Of a stretch of 64,000 bases of DNA, positions 31,972 through 44,185 are shown piece by piece. Origin of the DNA: Bufo bufo (Eukaryota; Chordata; Amphibia; Anura; Bufonidae); the NCBI RefSeq assembly GCF_905171765.1, contig NC_053391.1:265836460-265900459 (forward strand). The letters are read 5' to 3'. The notes beneath the pieces were generated by a model. That model was given only the letters and a program-made list of their open reading frames with translations, had not been told where the DNA came from and searched no databases. Position numbers and translations under genes: made by a program. Position 1 is the stretch's first letter. Each line of letters begins with the position of its first letter.

Positions 31972-32481
31972 GTGAACAGCAAACTAAGCTGTAGAAACCA
32001 GTGTCAGGCAGCTGCTGCCAAGGCCAATAAGATAATGTGTTGCATCAAAAGGGACATAGATGCCCGTGATGAGAACCTTGTCCTGCCACTTTATAGATCC
32101 CTAGTTAGACCACACCTGGAGTACCGTGTACAGTTCTGGGCTTCTTTGAACAAGACAACCATAACAAAGCTGGAGAGGGTTCAGAGGAGGGCAACTAAAG
32201 TAATAACTGGAATAAGTGGACTACAGTACCCTGAAAAATTATCAAAATTAGGGTTATTCACTTTAGGAAAAATACGACTGATGGGACATCTAATAACTAT
32301 GCATAAATATATCAGGGGTCAGTACAGAGATCTCTTCCATCATCTATCTATCCCCAGGAATGTGACGAGGGGACATCCTCTACGTCTGGAGGAAAGAATG
32401 TTTGTACAGAAACATAGAAGAGTTTTTAGAAGTAAAGACCTATTTTTTGGCCCAGAATATTTTTTAAGCATTAATAAGTAA
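31972..32481 (+). pseudogene. L2-like ORF2, C-terminal part after the RT domain
   Basis: Reads AAAAKANKIMCCIKRDIDAR, LPLYRSLVRPHLEY, VQRRATKVITGI and KLGLFTLGKIRLMGHL, the region downstream of the RT in L2/CR1 LINEs. The same text occurs at 51692-51982. The frame is open for 170 codons but has lost the catalytic part. Confidence 0.8.
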
Positions 32482-33192
32482 ATAGCCAAAGGCTATATAG
32501 ATTCTGTTAATGGCCTATTTTCTAAAATGCAACCTTTATTTTTGATAATTAAAAAATAAATAAAAAATAGTGTGTATGCTTATTTTTTGAAAAAGCCTTT
32601 TTAGTGATAATAAAAACATTCAAAGCATGATGTTAATTATTATTCCTTATATTAGTAACAATCTCTTATATCTCTTATAATTGGCTACTTGCTAGATCGC
32701 AAGTGCAAATCTCTCCTATGTATCTCCTATGTATCATAGATACATATATTATAAGATACTATTGTTACTAATATAAGGAATAATAATCAACATCGTTATC
32801 CATTTGTGATAAAGTAAGAGACAGCTATTAAATCTTTCAGTAGATATACTCTTCAACATAACAGGCACTTTCTGTGTGTGATATATATAAACAATGTAAA
32901 ATGACATAATAATACATTTTCTGATAACAAAGATAGTGTGAAGGATAACACATCTACTGTTTAGACACAGAATTGATCCTAAACACCGGTACCTCTAAAA
33001 GTCTGTGAAAAAAGGAATAATTACACTGATGTGCTTTCAATGTTTTTATTATCGCTAAAAGGGCTTTTTGAAAAAATAAGCATACACACTTTTTTCTTTT
33101 TCTTCGTTTATTTTTTAATTAGAAAAAAAAGGTTATATTTTAGAAAATAGGCCATAAACAGAATCTTTATAGCATCTGGAAATTGACTTATT
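32478..33192. mobile_element. AT-rich foldback element with an inner palindrome
   Basis: Outer arms at about 32478-32622 and 33045-33192 share GGCCTATTTTCTAAAAT, GTGTATGCTTATTTTTT and AATAAAAACATT. Inside the left half, ATTATTCCTTATATTAGTAA (32638) pairs with TTACTAATATAAGGAATAAT (32776). It interrupts the LINE. No protein, superfamily unknown. Confidence 0.75.
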
Positions 33193-33342
33193 TAAACATA
33201 GAAGAGGATTCTTTACTGCAAGGGCAGTGAGACTATGGAACTCTCTGCCTGAGGAGGTGGCGATGGTGAGTTCACTAAAAGAGTTCAAGAGGGGCCTGGA
33301 TGTATTTCTGGAGTGTAATAATATTACAGGCTATTAGTGATG

Positions 33343-33829
33343 AGCGAGCACCAAAGTATTCGGCCCAAACACATTGCTATATTCGTGTGCTCGGCCGAGC
33401 ACCCGAGTATAATGGAAGTCTAATGAGCAGAATCTGCCTTGTTTTTCGGTTGTCATAAGACTATGAAAACCAATAGAGGGCGCTATGGAGTTATGAACAG
33501 CGCCCTCTATTGGTTTTACAGTCTTATGACAAGTCTAATATTCTTGTCAGAAGACTATGAAACTAATAGAGGGCGCTATTGAGTTATGAACAGCGCCCTC
33601 TATTGGTTTTATAGTCTTCTGACAAGAATATTAGACTTGTCATAAGACTGTAAAACCAATAAAGGGCGCAATAAAGGGCGCTGTTCATAACTCAATAGCG
33701 CCCTCTATTGGTTTCATAGTCTTCTGACAAGAATATTTGTCTTGTGATTAGACTGTAAAACCAATAGAGGGCGCTATTCATAACTCCATAGCGCCATCTA
33801 TTGGTTTTTATAGTCTTATTACATTCCCC
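33343..33829. repeat. hAT-like end followed by a tandem array of GGCGC hairpins
   Basis: TAGTGATGAGCGAGCACC at about 33346 is a hAT-type terminus, with CGAGCAC blocks up to 33410. Then four palindromes follow (about 33447-33530, 33547-33625, 33640-33725, 33745-33815), each with CCAATAGAGGGCGCTAT, a short loop with AGTTATGAAC, and the inverted GCGCCCTCTATTGG. 'cataagac' or 'cttctgac' joins them. Eight motif copies alternate in orientation. Confidence 0.85.
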
Positions 33830-33962
33830 TAAAGTGGGGAAAATTGGCTTCTACCTCACTGTTTGTTTGTTTTTTGCCTTCCTCTGGATCAACTTGCAGG
33901 ATAACAGGCTGAACTAGATGGACAGATGTCTTTTTTCAGCCTTATAAGCTATGTTACTAAGT

Positions 33963-34389
33963 TACTAATGTGCTTCTTACCCAACCAGGTGTCTGGGGTC
34001 ACTGATAATAAAGAGAACACTCTGTGAGAACATTATATTTACTGGTTGGGGGTTTGTGGTTTATTATTATGGAACAGGGGGTTATATCTGTATAGCACTA
34101 TTTTTTTTGCAGTATAGAATTTGGGGGCATAATATTGGGTGTAGAAGGAAGATAGAGCCACCCGGAGGGGTGATGATAGAAAAGTCAATAAACTAATATG
34201 TCTGTGTGGCAAACTCTGCAGAGCAGACAAGCTCACTAGAATTCATCATGATAATTTTGTCTGAATTGAGAAGATGGTGGGTATGGAGTGTTTAATCAGA
34301 AGATACACTACTGTATGAAATAGGTATGTGGTACTACATTCTCCTGCATGTTTGGTAACAATGAATATAATTTCCATCCAAACATGTCT
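33963..34389. other. Intergenic, nothing recognised
   Basis: No supported gene or repeat end. Confidence 0.4.
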
Positions 34390-35115
34390 TTGGTGGACAT
34401 AACTACTGTGTGGGGGCACTAAAGGGACTGGGTAATATTGAGCATGTCCTTTACAGACATGTGTTGGATGGAGTCAGAGATGCCACTAACCATGCACAAA
34501 ATTCCTCTGCGGTGGGGCGGAGGAGGCTTGTAGCCTGCATCACTAATGATGGGGAATGGGACTCTGAGAATTTGTTTCTTTTTTCCTTCCCTGGCCACTT
34601 GGGGACAGTGCTCTGTTGGGGGGGGGGGGGGGGATGCATAGCTGAGTGGAGCTCTGTGGGGCCATTACTGGTGGAAATTACTAGGGGTGCATTGTGGGGG
34701 AATTTCAAATACAGAGGACAGACTATGGGACATTACTGGTGACTTTTAATACTGGGGTGCTACAGGGGGCATCACTAGAGGCATTGTTAATACTAGGGGC
34801 ACTATGGGACTATTATTGGAGGCACTGGGGACATTTTAATACTGGGGCACTGCAGGGAGCATTTTTTAAATACATTTGCACTATAGCGGTCATTACTAAA
34901 GAAAATTAGGCATTTTACTACTGGGGCACTATGGATGAATTTAAGGGGACCTTATTATTACTAAGGGTACTATAGGGGACATTATTGCAGGAGGTACTAT
35001 GGGGCATTATTACTATACTAGAGGCACTATATAGGCATTATTTTTAAGGGTAGTATTTTAGGGGGCATTATTTTTCAGCAGTATAGTATCTGGGGGCATT
35101 GGGGAGCACAATCGA
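34390..35115 (+). repeat. Degenerate G-rich array related to the hAT-borne minisatellites
   Basis: Starts ACTACTGTGTGGGGGCACTA, like the array at 4930-6046, and continues with variants of GGGGGCATTATT / GGGGCACTATGGG at 20-45 bp spacing. A G-run of about 15 lies at 34618-34633. No splice-donor cassette or termini were found, so it may be a decayed copy of the same element family. Confidence 0.65.
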
Positions 35116-36257
35116 CACAATATAGAGGCTGACAGCAGGATAACACTGTTTAGGCATGATCGCCACGCCTCTATTTCGCCATAGTGATGTGCACCACATA
35201 CAGGGTTGTGCTGACTCAATCACCCACATTTTTTCTTTGTAGTATATATTGGAGGCGTGGCGATCTCCATGAAGTCATGCACACCTGACCAGTCAATCTG
35301 TCCTGGAGGCTGGTTTCAAAGTCAGTATAAAACTGAGTCTGCTTATATAGAACCTACCAGTAGCCATTTGGCTCCAGGAGAAGTATATGGTGGGCTCAGC
35401 ATGCATGTTGGTACTTGCATCCCTGGATCCGATGAAAGCTGTAATGGCACCGGACGGGTTAAAAGCAGAGTGTGCTTGGCGTGCATGCTGACCTGCATTC
35501 CATGGACTTTGTGTGGCTGTCATGGCCCATAAACAGGTAGGAACTAGTGTTAGGGACCACTCCATAGAGGCGACCTTGACGTGGTGAGTGGCTTATTACG
35601 CTTTGGCCAAAATGTACACCAACGCCTCATCCAGCATAGAGGCAGGGCAGAATGCTGGTTGCAGAGTGCTATCACATTTGTATTTTGCGTTTGTATATGT
35701 ATTTCGCCATAGTGATGTGCACCACATACAGGGTTGTGCTGACTCAATCACCCACAATTTTTCTTTGTAGTATATATTGGAGGCGTGGCGATCTCCATGA
35801 AGTCATGCACACCTGACCAGTCAATCTGTCCTGGAGGCTGGTTTTAAAGTCAGTATAAAACTGAGTCTGCTTATATAGAACCTACCAGTAGCCATTTGGC
35901 TCCAGGAGAAGTATATGGTGGGCTCAGCATGCATGTTGGTACTTGCATCCCTGGATCCGATAAAAGCTGTAATGGCACCGGACGGGGTTAAAAGCAGAGT
36001 GTGCTTGGCGTGCATACTGACCTGCATTCCCTGGACTTTGTGTGGCTGTCATGGCCCATAAACAGGTAGGAACTAGTGTTAGGGACCACTCCATAGAGGC
36101 GACCTTGACGTGGTGAGTGGCTTATTACGCTTTGGCCAAAATGTACACCAATGCCTCATCCAGCATAGAGGCAGGGCAGAATGCTGGTTGCAGAGTGCTA
36201 TCACATTTGTATTTTGCGTTTGTATATGTATTTCACCATAGTGATGTGCACCACATA

Positions 36258-37820
36258 CAGGGAGTGCAGAATTATTAGGCAAGTTGTATTTTTGAGGATT
36301 AATTTTATTATTGAACAACAACCACGTTCTCAATGAACCCAAAAAAACTCATTAATATCAAAGCTGAATATTTTTGGAAGTAGTTTTTAGTTTGTTTTTA
36401 GTTTTAGCTATTTTAGGGGATATCTGTGTGTGCAGGTGACTATTACTGTGCATAATTATTAGGCAACTTAACAAAAAACAAATATATACCCATTTCAATT
36501 ATTTATTTTTACCAGTGAAACCAATATAACATCTCAACATTCACAAATATACATTTCTGACATTCAAAAACAAAACAAAAACAAATCAGTGACCAATATA
36601 GCCACCTTTCTTTGCAAGGACACTCAAAAGCCTGCCATCCATGGATTCTGTCAGTGTTTTGATCTGTTCACCATCAACATTGCGTGCAGCAGCAACCACA
36701 GCCTCCCAGACACTGTTCAGAGAGGTGCACTGTTTTCCCTCCTTGTAAATCTCACATTTGATGATGGACCACAGGTTCTCAATGGGGTTCAGATCAGGTG
36801 AACAAGGAGGCCATGTCATTAGATTTTCTTCTTTTATACCCTTTCTTGCCAGCCACGCTGTGGAGTACTTGGACGCGTGTGATGGAGCATTGTCCTGCAT
36901 GAAAATCATGTTTTTCTTGAAGGATGCAGACTTCTTCCTGTACCACTGCTTGAAGAAGGTGTCTTCCAGAAACTGGCAGTAGGACTGGGAGTTGAGCTTG
37001 ACTCCATCCTCAACCCGAAAAGGCCCTACAAGCTCATCTTTGATGATACCAGCCCAAACCAGTACTCCACCTCCACCTTGCTGGCGTCTGAGTCGGACTG
37101 GAGCTCTCTGCCCTTTACCAATCCAGCCACGGGCCCATCCATCTGGCCCATCAAGACTCACTCTCATTTCATCAGTCCATAAAACCTTAGAAAAATCAGT
37201 CTTGAGATATTTCTTGGCCCTGTCTTGACGGTTCAGCTTGTGTGTCTTGTTCAGTGGTGGTTGTCTTTCAGCCTTTCTTACCTTGGCCATGTCTCTGAGT
37301 ATTGCACACCTTGTGCTTTTGGGCACTCCAGTGATGTTGCAGCTCTGAAATATGGCCAAACTGGTGGCAAGTGGCATCTTGGCAGCTGCACGCTTGACTT
37401 TTCTCAGTTCATGGGCAGTTATTTTGCGCCTTGGTTTTTCCACACGCTTCTTGCGACCCTGTTGACTATTTTGAATGAAACGCTTGATTGTTCGATGATC
37501 ACGCTTCAGAAGCTTTGCAATTTTAAGAGTGCTGCATCCCTCTGCAAAATATCTCACTATTTTTGACTTTTCTGAGCCTGTCAAGTCCTTCTTTTGACCC
37601 ATTTTGCCAAAGGAAAGGAAGTTGCCTAATAATTATGCACACCTGATATAGGGTGTTGATGTCATTAGACTACACCCCTTCTCATTACAGAGATGCACAT
37701 CACCTAATATGCTTAATTGGTAGTAGGCTTTCGAGCCTATACAGCTTGGAGTAAGACAACATGCATAAAGAGGATGATGTGGTCAAAATACTCATTTGCC
37801 TAATAATTCTGCACGCAGTG
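36258..37820 (-). mobile_element. DD37E Tc1/mariner transposon, complete, 1563 bp
   Basis: The inverted ends share GTGCAGAATTATTAGGCAA, and TA lies on both sides (36256-36257 and 37821-37822). The empty site CACATACAGGGTTGTG is visible in the other satellite units at 35196 and 39693, which proves the limits. It contains one intact transposase. Confidence 0.96.
36586..37602 (-). CDS. Tc1-like transposase, DD37E, intact (338 aa)
   Basis: Cut-and-paste transposase. N-terminal helix-turn-helix at residues about 8-45 (LTGSEKSKIVRYFAEG, LKIAKLLKRDHRTIKRF), a basic hinge (GRKKRVEKPRRK, about 49-60) and a second DNA-binding part to about 130. Catalytic triad: LWTDEMRV (D144), FMQDNAPSH (D237) and NPIENLW (E275), with 37 residues between the last two. 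This is the DD37E spacing of the TRT group of Tc1-like elements. No stop or frameshift; length normal. Assignment to TRT rests on spacing and general similarity only. The surrounding satellite supplies the empty site, so this copy is a clean insertion. Confidence 0.93.
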   Translation of the reverse strand: MGQKKDLTGSEKSKIVRYFAEGCSTLKIAKLLKRDHRTIKRFIQNSQQGRKKRVEKPRRKITAHELRKVKRAAAKMPLATSLAIFQSCNITGVPKSTRCAILRDMAKVRKAERQPPLNKTHKLNRQDRAKKYLKTDFSKVLWTDEMRVSLDGPDGWARGWIGKGQRAPVRLRRQQGGGGVLVWAGIIKDELVGPFRVEDGVKLNSQSYCQFLEDTFFKQWYRKKSASFKKNMIFMQDNAPSHASKYSTAWLARKGIKEENLMTWPPCSPDLNPIENLWSIIKCEIYKEGKQCTSLNSVWEAVVAAARNVDGEQIKTLTESMDGRLLSVLAKKGGYIGH

Positions 37821-38007
37821 TACAGGGTTGTGCTGACTCAATCACCCACATTTTTTCTTTGTAGTATATATTGGAGGTGTGGCGATCTCCATGAAGTCAT
37901 GCACACCTGACCAGTCAATCTGTCCTGGAGGCTGGTTTTAAAGTCAGTATAAAACTGAGTCTGCTTATATAGAACCTACCAGTAGCCATTTGGCTCCAGG
38001 AGAAGTA

Positions 38008-39517
<1,510 letters not shown>

Positions 39518-40190
39518 GTTAGGGACCACTCCATAGAGGCGACCTTGACGTGGTGAGTGGCTTATTACGCTTTGGCCAAAATGTACACCAATGCCTCATC
39601 CAGCATAGAGGCAGGGCAGAATGCTGGTTGCAGAGTGCTATCACATTTGTATTTTGCGTTTGTATATGTGTTTCGCCATAGTGATGTGCACCACATACAG
39701 GGTTGTGCTGACTCAATCACCCACAATTTTTCTTTGTAGTATATATTGGAGGCGTGGCGATCTCCATGAAGTCATGCACACCTGACCAGTCAATCTGTCC
39801 TGGAGGCTGGTTTTAAAGTCAGTATAAAACTGAGTCTGCTTATATAGAACCTACCAGTAGCCATTTGGCTCCAGGAGAAGTATATGGTGGGCTCAGCATG
39901 CATGTTGGTACTTGCATCCCTGGATCCGATGAAAGCTGTAATGGCACCGGACGGGGTTAAAAGCAGAGTGTGCTTGGCGTGCATGCTGACCTGCATTCCC
40001 TGGACTTTGTGTGGCTGTCATGGCCCATAAAGAGGTAGGAACTAGTGTTAGGGACCCCTCCATAGAGGCGACCTTGACGTGGTGAGTGGCTTATTACGCT
40101 TTGGCCAAATTGTACACCAATGCCTCATCCAGCATAGAGGCAGGGCAGAATGCTGGTTTCAGAGTGCTATCACATTTGTATTTTGCGTTT

Positions 40191-41149
40191 ATAAGGGTAA
40201 AAAGGCCTCTACAGACAAACAAACATGTAAGTGGTGGTAATATAGAAGCTCATTTAGTCACAGATGGAGCTTCAATAGGACCATCAGAAATAGGATAGGT
40301 GCCCAGACCATGCATAACACAGAAAGAGCACTAAGCTAAATAAAATTATAATGCCCACATATAAATATTTAAAAACATGCACACCCACAAAGTTGTTCAC
40401 CCAATCAAGAGAAGAGTCGACGGAGCAAATCTAGTTATAACCAATAGTAATAGAATCTCACAGCTGTACTTACTTAATGTGTATGCGCCTATCTGGCTCA
40501 CCTGTGTAGGCTTCCCATGATCGGGACTCGTGCAACCCTCAGCGTGCCCATAGAGTAACTGCGCATGTCAATATACGTCATCCAGTGAATGCCTAATGTT
40601 TGGGGCTTGTACTCCACTGGCCTGCAGTAAAATTGTTATCCAATGACCGTCTAATATACCTCAAGCCACATAATCACTTGATCTTTTCTGTATGGTGAAT
40701 GCCTAATGTTTGGGGCCTGTACTCCAGTGGGCTACAAAAAAATTGTTATTCAGTGACCGCATAATGTACCTCGAGCCACATAATCACAATTTATTTTATG
40801 TCAGGTGAATGCCAAATTTTTAGAGCCTGTACTCCCGTGGCCTACAATAAAAATTTTCTAGGCTCCAGCAGGGCACATTTTTGTGAATTTCCCTTTAAGA
40901 CGCATAAAAATGGCCCGTGATTAAAATACATATTTTTTGGGGGAATTTTTGTCATTGATCCCCCTCTAGTATGTCACTGTCTATGTTGTGGGACTATTTG
41001 TGCACTTCTAGTAAGTATTTGGTGGCTGCAAATATGACCTGGAGGTTTTTCAGGTTCGCCTGCCATTAAAGTGAATGGGGCCCGCCGCAAACTTGTGGAT
41101 CGCTAACATTTGTTTGCGAATCATCCCTGCCGATGTTCGTCCATCAGTA
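40191..41149. mobile_element. hAT-type element, right part, with 110-bp tandem repeats
   Basis: The right end GATGTTCGTCCATCAGTA (41132-41149) is the complement of a TAGTGATGGACGAAC-type terminus. Upstream lie GTTCGCCTGCCATTAAAG and GCGAAT-like phrases typical of this group, then a tandem array. The left end is missing or unrecognised past the satellite edge. Confidence 0.45.
40585..40870 (+). repeat. Tandem repeat, unit about 110 bp, 2.5 copies
   Basis: GTGAATGCCTAATGTTTGGG occurs at 40585 and 40695, with a diverged copy at 40805. The units share 'gcctgtactccagtgg' and 'ccacataatcac'. Confidence 0.85.
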
Positions 41150-41700
41150 ATCCACCACCATGATCACTGCAATTTAGAACAAGTCCCAAACTAGGGGAAT
41201 ACACCTCATTTGTCTGTGGAATTCAAATTGCTTAATAAGTTCTCCCCATGTGCCAGGGGATGCAGTCGACCTAAGAATCAAAGGCCAAGAGACTTTGCTG
41301 GTTAAAGGATTCTCTGCCGGGCAATGCTTGTATAGTCAATTTTATTAGTTGTACATTTTTGGTCTAACCACCACCCCTTTAGCCATCAATTTTAATATGT
41401 CCAATCACACGTATTTATTAAAGCAACCAATCAGAAGCATAATGGTATGGAAAAATACATCTAAACGTTACAGACATGATACTGAAAAAAAGTCCCTGTA
41501 TATATTTCATAATGTCTTTGTCAAGCAGTTCCCCCTTTGTCATGCTTAAGTTCCTAATATATGTTAGCAAAGTGAATTAAGAAAACCACAGACTATACTT
41601 CCCAATTCAACTCAAAATTCATGCTCTGAAGACATTTAAGCATAAAACTCAAAAATGGAGAATACTTGACAATTAAGTACAATTAGTACAATTCATGTTC
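41150..41700. other. Intergenic, nothing recognised
   Basis: Relatively repeat-poor sequence. No gene or element end seen. Confidence 0.4.
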
Positions 41701-41705
41701 ATTAA

Positions 41706-42229
41706 CCACTTAAAGTCCAAACAAGAGTCCATGCAATGGAAGCTCTCAGGCTTCACCAACTCCAAAGAAATTTCATCTGCAGCAGTCAGCTAGAAAGATC
41801 ATGGCAAGTTTTTTGGGATACAAAAGGCATTTTATTACTAGAATTCATTCCACACAAGACAATAATTACTGGAGACACCTATACTTCAACAATGAATGCA
41901 TTACATGAGGCAATCAAAGAGAAACGCGTGGGAATTTTTCAGCAGGTGTTTTGCTGTTTCAAAAATCACAAGCTGCTATTAAGGAATCTGGCTTCACAGA
42001 GCTTAATATTCCTACAGTCCAAACCTGGCACCCAGTGATTACTTTCTCTTTTGGAACCTGAAGAAATTTCTGCATGGGCAACGATTTCCTGTTGATAATG
42101 CTGTCAAAGTGGCGGTAAGAGGGTTCCTGCAGCAGCAAGAACTCTCCTTCTATTCTGAGGGCATCCGATCATTGGAGGCAAAGTGGAATAAGTGTGTTGA
42201 AGTCAAGGGGGATTATATTGAAAAGTAGT
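41706..42229 (+). pseudogene. mariner (DD34D-type) transposase fragment
   Basis: Reading across three frames gives SMQWKLSGFTNSKEI, FWDTKGILLLEFIPH, MNALHEAIKEKRVGI, then PNLAPSDYFLFWNLKKFLHG and SLEAKWNKCVEVKGDYIEK with a stop at about 42229. These are the central and C-terminal blocks of mariner transposases (the APSDYFLF region carries the last catalytic position). N-terminal part and termini are lost. An old insertion. Confidence 0.8.
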
Positions 42230-42640
42230 AAGTTCAATTTTCTCAGAAAAATTAGCTTTCATATCCAGGTAGATAACTTTTTGAACACCTCACGTACATT
42301 ATATGAAATGTCACCATGTAGCCATACCCTTAGGAAATATCCCTGAATAAATGACATTCTCTGTGGTTAATTATAAGAACCATGTTTACCTTTGGCGTGG
42401 TAAAACTGACCTGTAACTTTCATTAACTGGGTCAGTACAATAACAGCAATATCATATTTGTATATTATTTCTTGCGTTTTAATTTAAATAATTAGTTTTT
42501 TTCTTTTCATAGCCATATTCTTACTTCTATAACTCTTTTGTAGTCATGTGTTTGGGCTTATTTTTTGCGGGCCATCTATACTTTTTATTGATACCACTTT
42601 GGGGTGTCAAAATGGTAGAGACATTATTTTTTCTAAAAAA
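42230..42640. other. Intergenic, nothing recognised
   Basis: AT-rich sequence after the mariner fragment. No supported feature. Confidence 0.4.
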
Positions 42641-42897
42641 AAAAAAGGACCAAGAAAAGGTAACTCACCTGTCTCTTCCAAAACGTCTTCTTACCTTCGG
42701 TAGAGTTAAAGGACAGCCAACTCTTAATTTCCTTGTGTCGAGTATAGCACTTCCTTAACATTGAGAGCAACTATGCCTCCAATAACAGTAACAGCAACAG
42801 TGCACACCAAAGCAGTCACAGAGCTCCAAGTTAAAGCAACCAATTACAGTGCCTCCAGCTAGTTCCCAAAGGAACATTTCCACTTGCTAATGTTTAC

Positions 42898-43256
42898 CTT
42901 GAACTGCTCACATGTTGCTGCTCTGATTGAAAATGCAGGACATGGAAGACACATTTGAGCACAGTCTTATGTTCACATGCATCTTCCAGGTCTGGCAGTG
43001 GGGAAAAAAGAACAAAGCTGCCGTGAAATGTCTGAAGGCTAACACTTATATTTGACCGACCTGTTTTGTGACTGCACTCTTGGTGGTAACCGGACTGTGT
43101 CATCATCACTCTCTGCTTCAAAGTTCTCAGAAGATGCAGTTTGAGGCTCTGTCTGCAACAGATTCTGAGACGTTTCAAGATGCACTTCTGCATTTGGTGC
43201 CTTTTGGCTTTCAATAGGGATGTTCTCCGGATTATCAGGTTCATACTGTGCTGCAG
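42898..43256 (-). other. Possible host exons (unidentified), minus strand
   Basis: The segment 43256-43061 follows a good 3' splice site (TTATTTTTAG/CTGCAG) and is open for 64 codons with an acidic protein-like composition (YEPDNPENIPIESQ, SSENFEAESDDDTVRLPP). It ends at AACAG/GTCGGT, a weak donor; read-through meets TAG at 43041-43039. A second segment, 42991-42898, has a strong acceptor (TTTTTTCCCCACTGCCAG) and a donor AAG/GTAAAC, but the intron would be only 69 bp and the joined phase hits a stop. I do not recognise the protein. This is a candidate only, in the least repeat-filled part of the window. Confidence 0.25.
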
Positions 43257-43599
43257 CTAAAAATAAGTAAATGATAATTCATCAGAAAATGATATAATGT
43301 TTAAATTATGTTTTTATGTCAATCATATTTTTGAGATTTTTTGATTATTTTTTTTCTAAAATTATGCAGTTTCCACTACACCTAATAATATATTTAGACT
43401 TCCTGTGCTGTACAAGTAACTATTCAGTAGCCATTGCATTATCACAGGCAGAATTACAATGACAGATCACCTCAGTATAGATAACACAGGAACTACCCTT
43501 CACAATATCTGATATAACGGCTTATCTATTACCCCCTGACTTCTACATAGGTCGCAGAGGATGTCTAGAAAAATCTTCAAAAGAAGTTAATGGTGGTCC

Positions 43600-43790
43600 C
43601 CTCCAGTCTATTGTTTTTAAGCCCCATGTGGCTGCTCTCAAAGAACTAGTTGCCCAAAGCAACCAATCAGATTCTACCTTTCATTTTCACAGTATCTTTG
43701 GAAAATGAAAGGTGTAATCTGACTGGTTGCTATGCAATTCTAAGCCAATTCTAATTTACACCAGTTTGATAAATCGCCCCCTAAGTCTTG
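43600..43790. mobile_element. Foldback repeat with paired CCAAT motifs
   Basis: GCAACCAATCAGATT / (A)ATCTGACTGGTTGC and ACCTTTCATTTTC / GAAAATGAAAGGT are inverted around 43692. It ends 'ttgataaatcgccccc'. It resembles a dispersed palindromic repeat, superfamily unknown. Confidence 0.5.
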
Positions 43791-44183
43791 ACCTATTTTA
43801 TTTTAGGACTATTGGCCAGTGTGAAAATTGCATGTTTATGAGATTTTTTTAAATATAGACAGGGACATAGACAATTAAAAAATAAATCCACAAAAATTAT
43901 AAATATGTTTAACATGAAAAATTGATTTAAACATTAGGTCATCATCAGATGACACATTCACTTTAAATGCAAGGCAAGAATTCAGGCAAAAAATAATAAT
44001 TAACAGATTTGTCAGTGTTGGGACAATCTATTTATCAAAAAAGTCCCCCAAAAATGCAATCCCATTATAATGAGGTAAATACAACAAGTTATTTGCAAGT
44101 TGAAGGAGCCTACTAATATTCATCATTTACAAAATTCACAATTATCCTTTTGCAACTACAAAATTTTTACACTTTTGATAGCA
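43791..44183. other. Intergenic, nothing recognised
   Basis: AT-rich, no supported feature. Confidence 0.4.
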
Positions 44184-44185
44184 TA

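Larger units (their letters stand above)
31955..33962 (+). mobile_element. L2-like LINE 3' half, split by two palindromic inserts
   Basis: The pieces are 31955-32477 (ORF2 C-terminal part), 33193-33342 (continuing with CATAGAAGAGGATTCTTTA) and 33830-33962 (CCCCTAAAGTGGGGAAAATT through CTGAACTAGATGGACAG to GTTACTAAGTTAC). The 3' tail of GTTACTAA units is typical of the L2/CR1 group. It is the same group as the minus-strand LINE at 51311-63218. Confidence 0.75.

Noticed and set aside
31972..32481. Possible host gene with a continuous 170-codon frame
   Set aside because: The text matches the post-RT region of L2-like LINEs, as at 51692-51982.
33470..33804. CRISPR array, because of regularly spaced palindromic repeats
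   Set aside because: The genome is vertebrate, the repeats alternate in orientation and the 'spacers' are also repeated.
35172..36257. 5S-rDNA-derived satellite (such satellites exist in frogs)
   Set aside because: I could not find the 5S internal promoter boxes or any 5S-like stretch in the 528-bp unit.
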